From the NCBI RefSeq assembly GCF_900157385.1, contig NZ_LT717701.1, forward strand, positions 2,793,331 to 2,857,330: a DNA stretch of 64,000 nt, given 5' to 3'. The notes below the pieces were generated by a model. That model ran no database searches. It was not told where the DNA came from and saw only the letters and a program-made list of their open reading frames with translations. Below are positions 31,641 through 40,340 of the stretch, one piece after another (position 1 is the stretch's first letter; every line of letters begins with the position of its first letter). This DNA is from Mycobacterium terramassiliense (GTDB taxonomy: Bacteria > Actinomycetota > Actinomycetes > Mycobacteriales > Mycobacteriaceae). The position numbers and the translations under genes were made by a program.

Positions 31641-33014
31641 TTACGGGCGTGCGGGGATCACAACGGTCCTGGCCCCGTCTGGCCCGCCCGTCACATGAAA
31701 CTCAATGCCCGCGTTGCGCAGCATGTTGCGCCGTTCGTCCTTGTCCGCGCGTTGCCAGGCGTGGCCCCAAGTTTCGCCCGTGCCGACCTGTTCCCAATGC
31801 CCGTCGACCTGCGGCATGGCTTCGAGGGTTTCAATCTCTTGGGTCACGGCGTCAAGCTGGCGCCCGAGGACGCGTTGCATTGTGGGTGAGGTGACGACCC
31901 CGAGCCGTTCCGCTAACGCGGTAGCCCGCCGTACGGCATCAGCAAGAGCCGTCGCGTTGTCCTCACCAGCCACCCATTGCCGCTGCGTCAACTCGGTATC
32001 GCCATACTCGGCCAGCAGCACCGCCTCTGCCAGCTGCTCTAGAAACTCGGCCTGCATGCTGACAGAGTGCTCACACTTTTTGTTCGGCCGGTAGTAGTAA
32101 TAAACCTTCCCCTGTCCGTTGCGCTTCGTGTCGAACCACAGACTTTCTCCGCAGTCCCCGCACTTCACTAGGCCTGACAGCGCCGAGGCGTCTCGTCTAA
32201 CGCCAACACCCCTATTGCCATCCAAAACGGCTTGTACGCGTTGAAATGTGGGCAGGTCGATCAACTCGGCACCGACCTTGATTGCCTTGCCATCCGGCCC
32301 CAGATTTCCACGCCGGAACTCGCCCAGCAGGGTCCGCGAGCGCAGGATGCTCCGTAGCGCGGACTGGCTCCACCGCTGGCCGCCGCGGGGGGCGGGTATC
32401 TGCTCAGCCTCGAATTGGCGACAGATGTGGGCGAGGGGAGTGCCGTCGAGCACCTCGGCCACAGCGCGCCGTACAACATCCGCTGTTGCAGTGTCGGCGT
32501 CCAGCGTGCACCCATTGCCGTTTTTGGCCACACGGAAGCCGTAAGGCACCGTGCCGCCTGCAAAGCGTCCCGCGCTCCGTAGGTGCCGGTGCGAGTCAGT
32601 GACGCGGGCGCGGATGTTCTCCAATTCCATCTCGGCCAAGGCGGCAAGGAACCCGGCGATGGCGCGGCCGATTGGTGTCGACAGGTCAATGGATTCCGTG
32701 ATGGAGACAACCGTCTTGTCGTGCTCGTGTGCCCAGCGAAACAGGTCGTTAAGGCCAAATGTGTTGCGCGCCAGGCGATCAAGCTTCCACGCAACGATTC
32801 CGTCGAATTCTGGCCAGCGGTTTTGCAACCAGTCCCCAAAGTTGGGGGCGTCGAACGGGGAGACCTTTCCGGACACGTCGACATCCTCGGCCCACCCGAT
32901 GATGGTGTGACCGTGAAGCTTGGCCCACGCCTTGATGTGCTCCCGCTGACGCTCGACGCTGGTTGACTCGTCGCTGCTGACACTGAGGCGGACCCGACCC
33001 AGGTAATTTCCCAT
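31641..33014 (-). CDS. Large serine recombinase (phage integrase)
   Basis: The protein has 457 residues, the size of phiRv1/Bxb1-type integrases. The resolvase catalytic domain (about 1-150) begins GRVRLSVSSDESTSVERQREHI with the R-x-S nucleophile region, and continues IVAWKLDRLARNTFGLNDLFR and IGRAIAGFLAALAEMELENIRARV, the linker helix. The recombinase domain follows (GTVPYGFRVAKNG, HICRQFEAEQIPAPRGGQRWSQSALRSILRS near 205-235). The zinc-ribbon has CGDCGES (about 288-294) and NKKCEHSV, then a coiled-coil tail. The start is 40 bp from the attR core, the usual attP-int arrangement. Confidence 0.95.
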   Translation of the reverse strand: MGNYLGRVRLSVSSDESTSVERQREHIKAWAKLHGHTIIGWAEDVDVSGKVSPFDAPNFGDWLQNRWPEFDGIVAWKLDRLARNTFGLNDLFRWAHEHDKTVVSITESIDLSTPIGRAIAGFLAALAEMELENIRARVTDSHRHLRSAGRFAGGTVPYGFRVAKNGNGCTLDADTATADVVRRAVAEVLDGTPLAHICRQFEAEQIPAPRGGQRWSQSALRSILRSRTLLGEFRRGNLGPDGKAIKVGAELIDLPTFQRVQAVLDGNRGVGVRRDASALSGLVKCGDCGESLWFDTKRNGQGKVYYYYRPNKKCEHSVSMQAEFLEQLAEAVLLAEYGDTELTQRQWVAGEDNATALADAVRRATALAERLGVVTSPTMQRVLGRQLDAVTQEIETLEAMPQVDGHWEQVGTGETWGHAWQRADKDERRNMLRNAGIEFHVTGGPDGARTVVIPARP

Positions 33015-33053
33015 GCCGACCAGCGTAAACCGCGTGTGTGTTCACGGTCAAAT

Positions 33054-33058
33054 GGTAG
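33054..33058. other. attR core of serine-integrase element
   Basis: GGTAG matches GGCAG at the left end in four of five bases. Immediately right of it the codons AGC-CCG-ATG-AGC resume the host gene in the frame left at 21700. Element sequence, including the integrase start 40 bp away, lies to the left. Confidence 0.65.
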
Positions 33059-33161
33059 CCCGATGAGCAACACCACGACCTGGTCCATCATCGGTCCGAT
33101 CACGGCGCTGGTCGGCCTGGTGATCGCGATATTCAGCTGGCGGAAACTCTCGTCGAAGTAG
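33059..33161 (+). pseudogene. 3' fragment of the interrupted small membrane-protein gene
   Basis: From the ATG at 33063 the fragment encodes MSNTTTWSIIGPITALVGL then VIAIFSWRKLSSK, a second membrane helix with a basic cytoplasmic end. The codons before it (GGT-AGC-CCG) join in frame to the 5' fragment at 21605-21700. It might be translated alone from this ATG, as a 32-residue peptide, but no ribosome site is evident. It is convergent with the sulfite-oxidase-like gene 11 bp on. Confidence 0.75.
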
Positions 33162-33172
33162 CGCTTCGCGGC

Positions 33173-34711
33173 CTACGCGACGGTGAAGTCCACCGTGTGC
33201 CAGCCGGTGGCGCCGTCCGGGACGGTACCGACCTGATCCGCGGTTTGGACGGCTCCGGTGTCGTCGGTGGCCCGCACGGTGATGGTGTGTCTCCCGGGGC
33301 TTTTCGCCTGCCAGGGAAAGCTCCACAAGCGCCACGTGTCATGGGAATAGCTCGCGCCCGGTAGGGCCGGCTGCCAGCCGCCGTCGTCGATGAGGACCTC
33401 GACCGCGCGCACGCCGCGATTCTGTGCCCATGCGACACCGCCGAACACGACGGGCCCCATCGGTACCCGCTGACCGCTCTTCGGCACGTCGATCCGTGAT
33501 TCCGTCTTGACGGGTGCGCGCGGCGCCCAGCCCTGCCGGGTCCAGTACGCCTTCGCTCGGTCGAAGCGGGTCAGCTCCAGCTCGACGACCCACTTGGTGG
33601 CCGACACGTACCCGTACAGGCCGGGCACCACCAGCCGGGCCGGGTAGCCGTGCTCGATCGGCAGGGGCTGATCGTTGAGGCCGACGGCAAGGAGCGCGTC
33701 GCGGCCGTCGGTGAGCGCCCGCACCGGCGTACCGGCGGTGAACCCGTCGATCGACGTCGACAGCACCATGTCGGCATCCGCATGCACCCCGGCCGCCGCC
33801 AGGAGATCGGCCAGCCGGTAGCCCGTCCAGACGCCGGTCGAAATCAGGTTGCCCCCAACGGGATTCGATACGCAGGTCAAGGTGGTCACCGTTTCGACGA
33901 GGTCGAAGCGGGCGAGATCGCCGAAACTGTAGGTGGCTTCGTGGTCCACCATGCCGTGAATGCGCAGCCGCCAATCGCCGCGGCTGAGTTGGGGAACGAC
34001 CAGTGCCGTGTCCACCCGGTAGAAGTTGGCGCTGGGGGTGACGAATTTGGGTAGCGCGACACCGCTCGGTTGCACGTCGGCGGGTATCGGTGGTGCCGGT
34101 ATCCGCGGCCGGGGCAGCGCAAAGGTGGTGCGGTCGGCGGCCACCGAGTGGACCAATCGCGTGATGACCGCACCCGCCACGCCGCTGATCACCCCGAATC
34201 CGAGCAGTCCGTAGCCGAGCAACCTGCGCCTGCCGGCGTCCGGCCCGGCGCCGTCGGCCGCGCCTCCGTCTTCCGCGGCGGGCCGCAGGCGGCGGGTCAG
34301 CACGCGCAGGGCCGCCACACCGCAGGCCGCACCCGCGAGCGTGGGGATCGTGTCGAGCGCGGTCGCACCGGGCCGCGACAGCACGGCGAGGCATCCGAGA
34401 ACCCCCGCCGCGGCGATGACGGCGCTGCCCAGCGGGCGGCGCCGGGTTTCGAGGGTGCCCGCGACGGCGGCGATCGTGGCGATGACCACGACCACGACGA
34501 CCGCAAGGAACGGTTTGTCCAGGGAGCCCAGCGTCTGGATTGCCCACTCTTTGATGGGCCCCGGCGTCAGGTCGACGACCACGGCGGACACGGCGGTGCG
34601 CGCATTGGCGCGCGCGTCGAACGGGATGCCGACCAGCTCGGCCACCCCGAGCGAGACGGACGCCGCCGCGACGCCGGCGATCATCCGCTCATTCGACGGG
34701 GCGGCGGCCAT
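33173..34711 (-). CDS. Membrane-anchored sulfite-oxidase-family molybdopterin oxidoreductase
   Basis: The protein has 512 residues from the ATG at 34711. Helices at about 12-30, 65-85, 95-115 and 160-180 precede a soluble extracytoplasmic domain. The Moco domain has DWRLRIHGMVDHEATYSF, then TLTCVSNPVGGNLIS with the molybdenum-ligand Cys near 285, then GVWTGYRLADLLAAAGV, HGYPARLVVPGLYGYVSATKWV. A dimerisation-type Ig domain ends it (GGVAWAQNRGVRAVEVLIDDGGW). Homologues include M. tuberculosis Rv0218. The physiological substrate is unknown. It lies divergent from a PE gene, 121 bp between starts. Confidence 0.9.
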   Translation of the reverse strand: MAAAPSNERMIAGVAAASVSLGVAELVGIPFDARANARTAVSAVVVDLTPGPIKEWAIQTLGSLDKPFLAVVVVVVIATIAAVAGTLETRRRPLGSAVIAAAGVLGCLAVLSRPGATALDTIPTLAGAACGVAALRVLTRRLRPAAEDGGAADGAGPDAGRRRLLGYGLLGFGVISGVAGAVITRLVHSVAADRTTFALPRPRIPAPPIPADVQPSGVALPKFVTPSANFYRVDTALVVPQLSRGDWRLRIHGMVDHEATYSFGDLARFDLVETVTTLTCVSNPVGGNLISTGVWTGYRLADLLAAAGVHADADMVLSTSIDGFTAGTPVRALTDGRDALLAVGLNDQPLPIEHGYPARLVVPGLYGYVSATKWVVELELTRFDRAKAYWTRQGWAPRAPVKTESRIDVPKSGQRVPMGPVVFGGVAWAQNRGVRAVEVLIDDGGWQPALPGASYSHDTWRLWSFPWQAKSPGRHTITVRATDDTGAVQTADQVGTVPDGATGWHTVDFTVA

Positions 34712-34832
34712 CGGAATACTGTACTCGCGTTGCGCGCGTTCCCTTGTGCGGAAGCCGGGACCGAAAGGCCGCCCAGCGGTACGCTTTTCCTCTAGCTCAC
34801 CGGGGGATCGCTGTCGGGCGAGGGAGATGGCC

Positions 34833-35606
34833 ATGTCCGTGATGACGGTGGTGCCGGAGTTTGTTGGCCAGGCGGCCGGGCAGCTGGAGAACATCGGCTC
34901 GGCCTTGAGCGCGGCCCACGCGGCGGCGGCGGGCCCGACCACCGGCGTCGTGGCCGCCGCGGGCGACGAGGTGTCGACGGCGATCGCCGCGCTGTTTTCC
35001 AGTCATGCCCAGCAGTACCAGGCGCTCAATGCGCAGGCGGCGGCCTTTCATGCCCAGTTCACGAGCGCGCTCAACGCGGGCGCCGCTTCCTATCTGAACA
35101 CCGAGATCGCCAGCGCGCAGGCCGCCGCCGCGCCCCCCGGCTTCCAGGCCATCGGCACCGAAATCCTCTCCGTGCTGCAGGGCAGCAGTGCCCAGCAAAT
35201 CGAACTGCCCCTTGACCTGGTAGGCCCGCTGGTTGCCGCAAGGGGCCCCCTCGCGCAGGGTGCGACCGCGTTTGTGAGCGCCGTGCAGGCCGGGAACTCG
35301 GCGGCGGCCATGGCGGCACTGGCCAACGCCGGCCCCAGCGTCGAGACCGCCTTGCTCTATGGCCAAGACACCGTGTCCATTCCGCTGCCCGGGTCGGTAC
35401 CGGGTGTGCAGAGCGTGGCGCTCAACATTCCCTTCGGGGGTCTCCTGGCACCTCTGCAGCCGGTCACGGTGAACGTGACGACTACCGGGAACCCGCCGAT
35501 TATCGCCCCGACGGGTTTCGAGGTTGGCGGCTTCGTCACCAACCTTCAGGCCAATGGGCCCGAAGTGCTCCTGGCCCTGCTCCTGTTAGGCGTCTCCTTC
35601 GTGTGA
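34833..35606 (+). CDS. PE family protein
   Basis: The protein has 257 residues from the ATG at 34833, chosen because CGAGGGAG lies 6 bp before it; an ATG at 34827 abuts that site. The PE domain (about 1-95) begins MSVMTVVPEFVGQAAGQLENIGSALSAAHAAAA with PE at 8-9, a helical hairpin, and YLNTEIASAQ near its end, close to the YxxxD/E secretion signal. The 160-residue C-terminal part is not PGRS; it is Ala/Pro/Val-rich and ends with a hydrophobic helix (VLLALLLLGVSFV). No PPE partner adjoins it. Probable ESX substrate at the cell surface. Confidence 0.9.
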   Translation: MSVMTVVPEFVGQAAGQLENIGSALSAAHAAAAGPTTGVVAAAGDEVSTAIAALFSSHAQQYQALNAQAAAFHAQFTSALNAGAASYLNTEIASAQAAAAPPGFQAIGTEILSVLQGSSAQQIELPLDLVGPLVAARGPLAQGATAFVSAVQAGNSAAAMAALANAGPSVETALLYGQDTVSIPLPGSVPGVQSVALNIPFGGLLAPLQPVTVNVTTTGNPPIIAPTGFEVGGFVTNLQANGPEVLLALLLLGVSFV

Positions 35607-35660
35607 GTGTGCGGCCCGGGCTTTCGGTGTGACCCCAGGGCGCAGAATCGATGGCTTTCG

Positions 35661-35720
35661 CGCCCGCACCGCACACGCGACGCCGTCACCGCACACGCGA
35701 CGCCGTCACCGCACACGCCG
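35661..35720. repeat. 20-bp tandem repeat, three copies
   Basis: Units at 35661-35680, 35681-35700 and 35701-35720 follow CGCCGTCACCGCACACGCGA, the first differing at three internal bases and the last in two end bases. It lies between the convergent PE and ALDH genes. TTTCGCGCCC-n-CGCACAC, where the array begins, matches the start of the array at 10041. Confidence 0.85.
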
Positions 35721-35727
35721 GCACCGG

Positions 35728-37227
35728 CTAGCCCGGGACGGGATGCCGCACGAACGTCCGCGGCTGCGTGAACGCGCGGATGCCGTCCACGCCGAGCTCG
35801 CGGCCGAGCCCGGACTGGCCGCAGCCGCCGAACGGCAGCCGCGGGTCCTGAGCGGCGAGGCCGTGGCAGTTGACGCTGACCGTGCCCGCGACGAGCTGGC
35901 CGGTGACCCGATCGGCCAGCTCGTCGTCGCCGGTCCAGACCGAGGCGGTGAGGCCGAATTCCGTTGCGTTGGCGGCGGTTACGGCGTCGTCGATGGCGTC
36001 GTAGCCGAAGAGGGGCAGGACCGGGCCGAACTGCTCCTCGGTGGCCAGCCGCGAGTCCGGCGGCAGGCCGGTGACCACGGTCGGCAGCGCGAAATACCCA
36101 CCCGAGTCCGCGTCCTCCTCGCGGATGCGCCCGCCGGTGCGCACCGTCGCGCCCCGCGCCTCGGCCTCACCGACGAGCGCCGCCACCCGGTCGCGGCCGG
36201 CGGCGGTGTGCAGCGGGCCGAGGGTTGTCTCGTCGGAGAGGCCATCGCCGATCACCTCGCGTTCGCAGCGGGCGAGCACCGCCTCGGCCAGCTCGCCGAC
36301 CCGTTCGGCGGGCGCATACAGCCGCTTGATCGCCATGCAGACCTGGCCGCCGGTGGTGTAGGTCGCCGTCACCAGCCGCTCGACCAGCTCGTCGGTCACC
36401 TCGATGTCGGGGGCGATGATCGCGGCGTCGTTGCCGCCGAGTTCGAGCAGCACCGGGGTGAGGCGGGCGGCGGCCGCCGCCATGACGGCGCGCCCGGTGG
36501 CGACGCCGCCGGTCAGCGAGATGAGGTCGATGCCCGGGTGGGTGACCAGCGCCTGGGCGAGCTCGTTGCCGGGGCCGGCGAGCACGTTGACCACACCCGG
36601 CGGCAGCGCCGCGGCCAGCGCCCCGGCCAGCCGCAGCGCCGCCAGCGGGCAACTGGGCGGCACCTTGACGACCGCGGTGTTGCCCGCGCTGAGCGCCGAC
36701 GCCAGCTTCGTAATGGTCAGCGCGAGCGGCCAGTTGAACGGCAGCACCAGCGCGGCCACACCGAAGGGCTCCCGGTGCAGGCGCGGATAGGGGGCGGTCG
36801 GGTCGACCTGCTCGGGCGCCACCGCGGCCTCGGCCATCGACCCGATCAGCGCGGCCAGCCCGGGGCCGGTGCTGATCTCGAAGTTGGCCTCGCTCAGCAC
36901 CTTTCCGTGCTCGCGGGTGTACAGCGTCGCGCCGTCGCCGGCGGCCAGCTGTTCGGCGGCGGTCGCGGCCGCGGCGGTCAGCGCCGCGACCCGCCCGGCG
37001 ACGCCCAGCGCCCGCCACCCGGGCGCCGCCCGCCGTGCCGCCGCCACCGCGGCGTCGAGCTGGGCGCGGTCGGCGGCGGGGGCGTGGCCGACGACCTCGT
37101 GCGGCCGCGCGGGGTTACGCACCGCATAGCTGCCGGCGGCACCGTCCTGGCCCTGCCCGCCGATCGTCAAAACCGGCTCCTCACCTGCCGTTTGGCTGTC
37201 GCGCGCGATCGTCGTTGATCCCGTCAT
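35728..37227 (-). CDS. Aldehyde dehydrogenase family protein
   Basis: The protein has 499 residues, full family length. NAD(P)-binding and catalytic motifs are present: FGVAALVLPFNWPLALT (about 155-171), the Glu motif LLELGGNDAAI (about 260), the Cys motif TTGGQVCMAIKRLY (catalytic Cys near 297) and EEQFGPVLPLFGY (about 400). The C-terminal PFGGCGQSGLGRELG is standard. It oxidises an aldehyde to an acid in the cytosol, substrate unknown. It is divergent from a zinc alcohol dehydrogenase 74 bp away, an obvious partner supplying the aldehyde. Confidence 0.92.
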   Translation of the reverse strand: MTGSTTIARDSQTAGEEPVLTIGGQGQDGAAGSYAVRNPARPHEVVGHAPAADRAQLDAAVAAARRAAPGWRALGVAGRVAALTAAAATAAEQLAAGDGATLYTREHGKVLSEANFEISTGPGLAALIGSMAEAAVAPEQVDPTAPYPRLHREPFGVAALVLPFNWPLALTITKLASALSAGNTAVVKVPPSCPLAALRLAGALAAALPPGVVNVLAGPGNELAQALVTHPGIDLISLTGGVATGRAVMAAAAARLTPVLLELGGNDAAIIAPDIEVTDELVERLVTATYTTGGQVCMAIKRLYAPAERVGELAEAVLARCEREVIGDGLSDETTLGPLHTAAGRDRVAALVGEAEARGATVRTGGRIREEDADSGGYFALPTVVTGLPPDSRLATEEQFGPVLPLFGYDAIDDAVTAANATEFGLTASVWTGDDELADRVTGQLVAGTVSVNCHGLAAQDPRLPFGGCGQSGLGRELGVDGIRAFTQPRTFVRHPVPG

Positions 37228-37301
37228 GCCCGTCTCCCTTGACCCGGTGCGGTTGTCCAGCCATCGTAGGTCGCTATGACCTGCATCACAGGGTGGACCC
37301 C

Positions 37302-38384
37302 ATGAAAGCCGTCGTGCTGCGCGAGGTCGGGCGGCCCACCGCGGTGGAGGAGCTTGAGCTGCGGCCCCTCGGCGACACCGAGGTGCGGGTGCAACTGCGC
37401 GCCAGCGGCGTGTGCCACAGCGACCTGTCGCTGCGCGACGGAGCCATCCCGACGCTGCTGCCGTCGACGCTCGGGCACGAGGGCGCCGGGATCGTCGCCG
37501 AGGTGGGTGCCGGTGTCACCACGGTCAGCCCGGGTGACCACGTGGTGCTGACGTGGAACGTGCCGTGCCGCTCCTGCCCGCATTGCCTGCGCGGTGAGGC
37601 CCAGCTGTGCGTGCACGGCTACGACCACGCCTACGGCGGTCCGTACGCCGAGAGCGCCGAGGGGCCGGTGTGGCCCGGCATGGGCGTCGGGTCGCTGGCC
37701 GAGGAGACGCTGCTGCCGGCCGCGGCGGTGGTGCCGGTCGACGAGTCGCTGCCGCTCGACCACGCCGCCCTGCTGGGTTGCGGCGTCACCACCGGCGTCG
37801 GCGCGGTGATGCGCACGGCGGCCGTGCGGCCGGGGGACAGCGTGCTCGTGATCGGTTGCGGCGGCGTCGGTTTGGCCGCCATCCAGGGTGCGCGGCTGGC
37901 CGGCGCGGCGCGCATCATCGCCGCCGACCGGGTGGCCGGCCAGTTGCCGGCCGCTTCGGCCAACGGGGCGACCGACACCGTCGACGCGGGCGAGGTCGAC
38001 CTCGTCGCCGCGGTCCGCGATCTCACCGGTGGCGCCGGCGTCGATCACGGGATCGAGGTGGTGGGCAAGCCCGCCACGATGCGCCTGGCGTTCGAGGCCA
38101 CCCGTCGTGGCGGCAAGGTCACCCTGGTGGGCGCCGCCGGAATCGCCGAGGAGGTGACGTTTCCCGCGCTGTCGTTGATGGCCGACGGCAAGACGGTGCA
38201 GGGCAGCGTCTACGGTGCCAGCGATCCGGCGCGCGACATCCCGGTGCTCGCCGAGCTCGCCCAACGCGGCAGGCTCGACCTCGAAGCGTTGGTGAGCCGG
38301 CGGATCGGCATCGACGACGTGGAGACCGCGTTCACCGACATGACCGCGGGCCGGGGGGCGCGCAGCGTGGTCTGCTTCGCCTAA
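37302..38384 (+). CDS. Zinc-dependent alcohol dehydrogenase (class III-like)
   Basis: The protein has 360 residues from the ATG at 37302. The catalytic zinc ligands are Cys in SGVCHSDLS (about 37), His-Glu in GHEGAG (about 60) and the later Cys in LLGCGVTTGVGAV (about 165). The four-Cys structural zinc lobe is CRSCPHCLRGEAQLC (about 90-104). The Rossmann motif is VIGCGGVGLAAIQGA. It is NAD- or mycothiol-linked by homology, and the substrate is unknown. It pairs with the divergent ALDH. It is convergent with a ferredoxin/P450 pair 3 bp from its stop. Confidence 0.92.
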   Translation: MKAVVLREVGRPTAVEELELRPLGDTEVRVQLRASGVCHSDLSLRDGAIPTLLPSTLGHEGAGIVAEVGAGVTTVSPGDHVVLTWNVPCRSCPHCLRGEAQLCVHGYDHAYGGPYAESAEGPVWPGMGVGSLAEETLLPAAAVVPVDESLPLDHAALLGCGVTTGVGAVMRTAAVRPGDSVLVIGCGGVGLAAIQGARLAGAARIIAADRVAGQLPAASANGATDTVDAGEVDLVAAVRDLTGGAGVDHGIEVVGKPATMRLAFEATRRGGKVTLVGAAGIAEEVTFPALSLMADGKTVQGSVYGASDPARDIPVLAELAQRGRLDLEALVSRRIGIDDVETAFTDMTAGRGARSVVCFA

Positions 38385-38387
38385 CCC

Positions 38388-38582
38388 CTACCGGGACAGC
38401 GTGATCGCCTGCTCCGGGCAGTTCTGCTCGCCGGCGACGGCCTGCGGCTCGAGGTCACCCGAGACGTCCTGCACGAGCACGACGCAGTGCCCGACTTCGT
38501 CGGCGTCGAACACCTCGGGCGCCAGCGTGTAACAGCGCCCGTGCCCGGTGCAGCGGTCGGGGTCGACGCTAACGCCCGTCAT
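38388..38582 (-). CDS. [3Fe-4S]-type ferredoxin for P450
   Basis: The protein has 64 residues from the ATG at 38582, which overlaps the P450 stop by 4 bp. The cluster motif is C-T-G-H-G-R-C (C-x2-H-x2-C) near 11-17, with the last ligand in NCPEQAI near 55. His in place of the second Cys of the usual C-x2-C-x2-C marks the mycobacterial P450 ferredoxins that carry a 3Fe-4S cluster. It is the electron donor for the adjacent P450. It also has the common acidic surface. Confidence 0.92.
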   Translation of the reverse strand: MTGVSVDPDRCTGHGRCYTLAPEVFDADEVGHCVVLVQDVSGDLEPQAVAGEQNCPEQAITLSR

Positions 38583-39748
38583 GCCACTCCGAAGACCAGC
38601 GGCAGCGATTCCACCGAGCGCAGCGCGGCGGTGTACATCAACTGCGTGCCGGGCTTGATCTCGTAATCCGGTATGCGGCGGTGGAATTCGCGCAACGCAA
38701 CCCGCAGCTCCATGCGCGCGAGGTGGGATCCGAGGCAGCGGTGCGGGCCGCCGCCGAACGCGCGGTGCCGGTTGGGGTTGCGGGTGAAATCGACACGGTC
38801 CGGGTCCGCGAACTCGGCGGGATCGGTGTTGGCCGCACCGAGCAACGGGCTGACCCGCTCGCCCTTGCTGATGGGGCAGCCACCCACCTCGGTGTCCTGC
38901 ATGGCCACCCGCGCCACGCCGGGAACCGGTGTCTCCCAGCGCAACAGCTCCTCGATGGCGCTCGGCAGGATTTCGGGCTGCTCGACGAGCTGGCGGCGGT
39001 GCTCGGGATGGCGGGCCAGATACACGAAGAAGCAGTCGAGCGAGTCGGTGACGGTGTCCAGCCCGGCGATGAGGAACAGGAAGCAGATGTCGAGCAGCTC
39101 CTCGCGCGACAATGGCTGGCCCTCGATGGTGGCCGCGATCATCGCCGACAGCACGTCGTCGCGCGGGCTGGTGATGTGGTCGTCGATGGCGCGGTCGAAG
39201 TAGTCGTAGATCTGTTGCGCCGTGGGAGCGCCGGTCTCGTGGCGGCGGTCGAAGCCCGAGTCGCCCTCCGGCCGGATGATGTGGTCCTTCCACTCCAGGA
39301 ATTGTTCGAGGTCCTCCAGCGGCAGGCCGAGCAATTGCAGGAAGACGGTGCAGGGCAGGGGAACCGCGAATTCTTCGTGGAAGTCGCACTCGCCGCGATC
39401 GGCGAAGCGGTCGATCATCTGGTTCACCAGCTCGGTGACGCCCGGTTCGCGCCGGGCCATCTCGCGCGGGGTGAACAGCGGATCCAGGATGCGGCGGTAC
39501 TTGGCGTGTTCGGGCGGGTCGATCTGCAGCGGGATCATCGGCCGAATGTTGCCGAGGTCGACGGCGTCCATGTTCGACGAGAACAGTTCGGTGCGCTTGA
39601 GTGCCATCTCGATGTCGGCGAGGCGGCTGAGGACCACCGCCTGGGGGGAGCGGAACACCGGGGTCGATTCGCGCAGCGCCTTATACATCGGTTGCGGCTC
39701 CGCGAGACCCGTCACCGACTGATCGACGAATCCTTCGGTATCTGTCAT
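38579..39748 (-). CDS. Cytochrome P450 with its own ferredoxin
   Basis: The protein has 389 residues from the ATG at 39748. The I-helix is FLIAGLDTVTDSL (about 228-240), the K-helix IEELLRWETPVPG with E-x-x-R, and the haem loop HRAFGGGPHRCLGSHLARME with the axial Cys near 340. The AGLDT in place of the common AGxET/D-T is within family range. It has the operon partner ferredoxin. The inverted repeat 37 bp before the start is a likely regulator site. Substrate unknown; the neighbouring alcohol and aldehyde dehydrogenases would suit hydroxylation followed by oxidation to an acid. Confidence 0.93.
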   Translation of the reverse strand: MTDTEGFVDQSVTGLAEPQPMYKALRESTPVFRSPQAVVLSRLADIEMALKRTELFSSNMDAVDLGNIRPMIPLQIDPPEHAKYRRILDPLFTPREMARREPGVTELVNQMIDRFADRGECDFHEEFAVPLPCTVFLQLLGLPLEDLEQFLEWKDHIIRPEGDSGFDRRHETGAPTAQQIYDYFDRAIDDHITSPRDDVLSAMIAATIEGQPLSREELLDICFLFLIAGLDTVTDSLDCFFVYLARHPEHRRQLVEQPEILPSAIEELLRWETPVPGVARVAMQDTEVGGCPISKGERVSPLLGAANTDPAEFADPDRVDFTRNPNRHRAFGGGPHRCLGSHLARMELRVALREFHRRIPDYEIKPGTQLMYTAALRSVESLPLVFGVA

Positions 39749-39784
39749 GCGGTCAGCGTGGCACCAACACACTTATTTAGCAAT

Positions 39785-39804
39785 GATTGATAAATTGCTC
39801 AATC
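39785..39804. promoter_or_regulatory. Nested inverted repeats before the P450, probable operator
   Basis: GATTGA (39785-39790) and TCAATC (39799-39804) form a 6-bp dyad with an 8-nt spacer. It interlocks with AGCAAT (39779-39784) / ATTGCT (39794-39799). The AT-rich dyads lie just before the P450 start and look like a TetR-type operator. No adjacent regulator gene is present. Confidence 0.5.
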
Positions 39805-39863
39805 GTCAAAGCCGCTAGTGAGGTGCTGGTCAGCAGGTTGCGCAGCGGGTAGCGTGGAGCGTC

Positions 39864-40279
<416 letters not shown>

Positions 40280-40340
40280 CCCGCCAGCACAGCTGATTGC
40301 CCAGCTCCTTCTCGCGGCGCTACGCGCATCGTCGCCAGAT

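Larger units (their letters stand above)
21701..33053. mobile_element. phiRv1-like prophage-like element (possible phage satellite), 11.35 kb
   Basis: The boundaries come from the split host gene. Genes form a rightward arm (22098-29578: HNH-like, small unknowns, ART-like, small terminase, capsid, a tail-like protein) and a leftward arm (33014-29614: integrase, unknowns, HTH, basic protein). No large terminase, portal, protease, tail tube or tape measure, lysis or polymerase gene is visible. Base composition and codon use are clearly more AT-rich than the flanks. The integrase/excisionase/small-terminase/capsid combination resembles phiRv1 and phiRv2 of M. tuberculosis. Confidence 0.85.
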
